This document shows positions 63,143-64,000 of a stretch of DNA of 64,000 nucleotides, piece by piece. The stretch comes from Myroides odoratimimus (GTDB lineage: Bacteria; Bacteroidota; Bacteroidia; Flavobacteriales; Flavobacteriaceae). Position numbers and translations under genes: made by a program. The first letter of the stretch is position 1, and every line of letters begins with the position of its first letter. Location of the stretch: assembly GCF_001485415.1 (NCBI RefSeq), contig NZ_BCMQ01000002.1:62001-126000 (forward strand), written 5' to 3'. The notes beneath the pieces were generated by a model, which made no database searches, was not told the DNA's origin, and saw only the letters and a program-made list of their open reading frames with translations.

Positions 63143-64000
63143 TTATTTACTAAATAATTCTAAGTTGTCATACCATTTATTGCCTAACAACTCTCCTTGG
63201 GTATTGATATAGCCCCATTTACCCTTATATTTTACACGAGCTAGTCCATTAATAAATCCACTACCTCTCTTTCGATAAACATAGTTTCTAGCATTTATCT
63301 CATATTTAAAAGGGATTAACTCTTTACCCTCTTTATCTATAAAGCCCCACTTTTTATTGTAGCGAGCAGCAGCTAATCCTTCTGTTCCAAAAGCTAATAC
63401 ATAATCATACTTAAATGGTATTACTACCTCATTTTTAGTATTAACATAGCCCCATTCACCATTTACTCTAGCAGAGATTAATCCTTCAGATAATTCCCCC
63501 ATGTTTTCATACATAAATGGGATAACCTCATGTCCGAGACTATTTATCATACCTACTAACTTTTCTTTTTTAGCAATGATATAATCCATATTCTCTATCG
63601 AAATAATCTTAGTTACTTCAGGTAATTCTATCTTCTGTTCATTGTTCCACAAATAAAATATCTCATTTTCTTTTACCCAAGTTATCCCATTGTGATATTC
63701 ACCAACAGCATCATACATACACGATACTATAATATTACCTTTTGCATCGATTATACCCCATTTACCTTGAGATAATGCTTTAAAATATTCATCATTTAAA
63801 TACATTATTTTCTCATAAGTAGGCGGTACTATGACTACTCCTTCCTGATTAATTAACCCTACTTTTTCTCCTGGTTTATAAAACGCTACTCCACCTTTAA
63901 AGTTATAAGTCTTTCCTAACGTTTTAAATGGTTGATTCTTCTTATCGATATAAAACCAATCTTTGTCATTCAACACCATCGCTATTCCATAATTAAAGTC
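63143..64000 (-). CDS. WG-repeat protein, C-terminal part
   Basis: The frame is open to the right edge of the window (an internal ATG lies at 63979, but upstream codons DFNYGIA continue the repeat pattern), so the N-terminus is missing. At least 285 residues consist of WG-type repeats with a G-W-[GI]-x-I-D/N-x-x-G pattern: QGKWGIIDAKGN, NGEWGYVNTKNE, NKKWGFIDKEGKE, KGKWGYINTQGE. Such proteins form a beta-sheet array and bind partners; no function is known. It is the first visible gene of unit A, 14 bases before the ketoreductase. Link to pigment synthesis is uncertain. Confidence 0.8.
   Translation of the reverse strand, partial: DFNYGIAMVLNDKDWFYIDKKNQPFKTLGKTYNFKGGVAFYKPGEKVGLINQEGVVIVPPTYEKIMYLNDEYFKALSQGKWGIIDAKGNIIVSCMYDAVGEYHNGITWVKENEIFYLWNNEQKIELPEVTKIISIENMDYIIAKKEKLVGMINSLGHEVIPFMYENMGELSEGLISARVNGEWGYVNTKNEVVIPFKYDYVLAFGTEGLAAARYNKKWGFIDKEGKELIPFKYEINARNYVYRKRGSGFINGLARVKYKGKWGYINTQGELLGNKWYDNLELFSK

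Overview
The window is AT-rich DNA from a Bacteroidota chromosome, most likely Flavobacteriaceae. The support is promoters of the TTTG / TAnnTTTG type, lineage-typical families (DUF6266, DUF6934, YtxH-holin-DUF6327, GH3 adenylating enzyme, Tex) and a flexirubin pigment cluster. Myroides or a close relative is plausible, but that genus guess is not proven by the sequence.

Layout. (1) 1-4.3 kb, minus strand: end of a surface-glycan locus with rfbC, a C-terminally short rfbD, a glucuronyl C5-epimerase-like lipoprotein, a Wzx-like flippase and the start of an asparagine synthase. (2) 4.4-11.8 kb: housekeeping genes, namely an unknown protein with a nucleoside-phosphorylase-like end, a GH3 adenylating enzyme, an M23 protein lacking one catalytic His, tatA, tex and a DUF1294 gene. 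A sigma-54-like promoter and a terminator lie between tatA and tex. (3) 11.8-20 kb: accessory region with two genes each broken by one in-frame stop and separated by REP-like palindromes, a lipoprotein, a DUF6266 gene, a long imperfect-palindrome repeat, an AraC regulator divergent from an exported flavodoxin-RidA fusion, and a tandem duplication of a DUF6934 two-gene module. (4) 20-34.5 kb: core genes rpiB, acyl-CoA synthetase, two YwqK-type repeat proteins, rnr, a DUF2807 gene, a LysE-type exporter, tRNA-Cys, folB, glnS, the YtxH operon, an SPFH protein and gltX.

(5) 34.6-64 kb, all minus strand: a flexirubin-type aryl polyene / dialkylresorcinol (DAR) cluster. Transcription runs from the right edge to a strong terminator at 45.7 kb (unit A), then a 0.98 kb gene-free gap, then a second unit from 44.8 to 34.6 kb (unit B). 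Unit A carries a ketoreductase, several ketosynthases including a Cys-less chain-length-factor type and a half-length protein, two ACPs, two hotdog dehydratases, the resorcinol pair DarA/DarB, an LpxL-type acyltransferase, a BtrH-like protein, an ABC transporter, a thioesterase, a LolA-like carrier with a lipoprotein partner and outer-membrane barrels. Unit B carries a third hotdog protein, a GT2-DUF2062 protein, an MMPL-PlsC giant protein, a phytoene-desaturase-like oxidoreductase, a C45 Ntn-hydrolase lipoprotein and the aryl-acid-activating ligase. Together they can be read as starter activation, iterative chain building on ACP, resorcinol formation by DarB/DarA, joining of the two halves, and delivery to the outer membrane. 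No tyrosine/histidine ammonia-lyase is visible; it may lie beyond the right edge.

The most interesting points are the set of competing candidates for the ester-forming step, the MMPL-PlsC-methyltransferase-like fusion, the dispersed palindromic repeat shared by 15.2 and 45.3 kb, the paired nonsense-interrupted genes, and the duplicated DUF6934 module with its near-identical leader.
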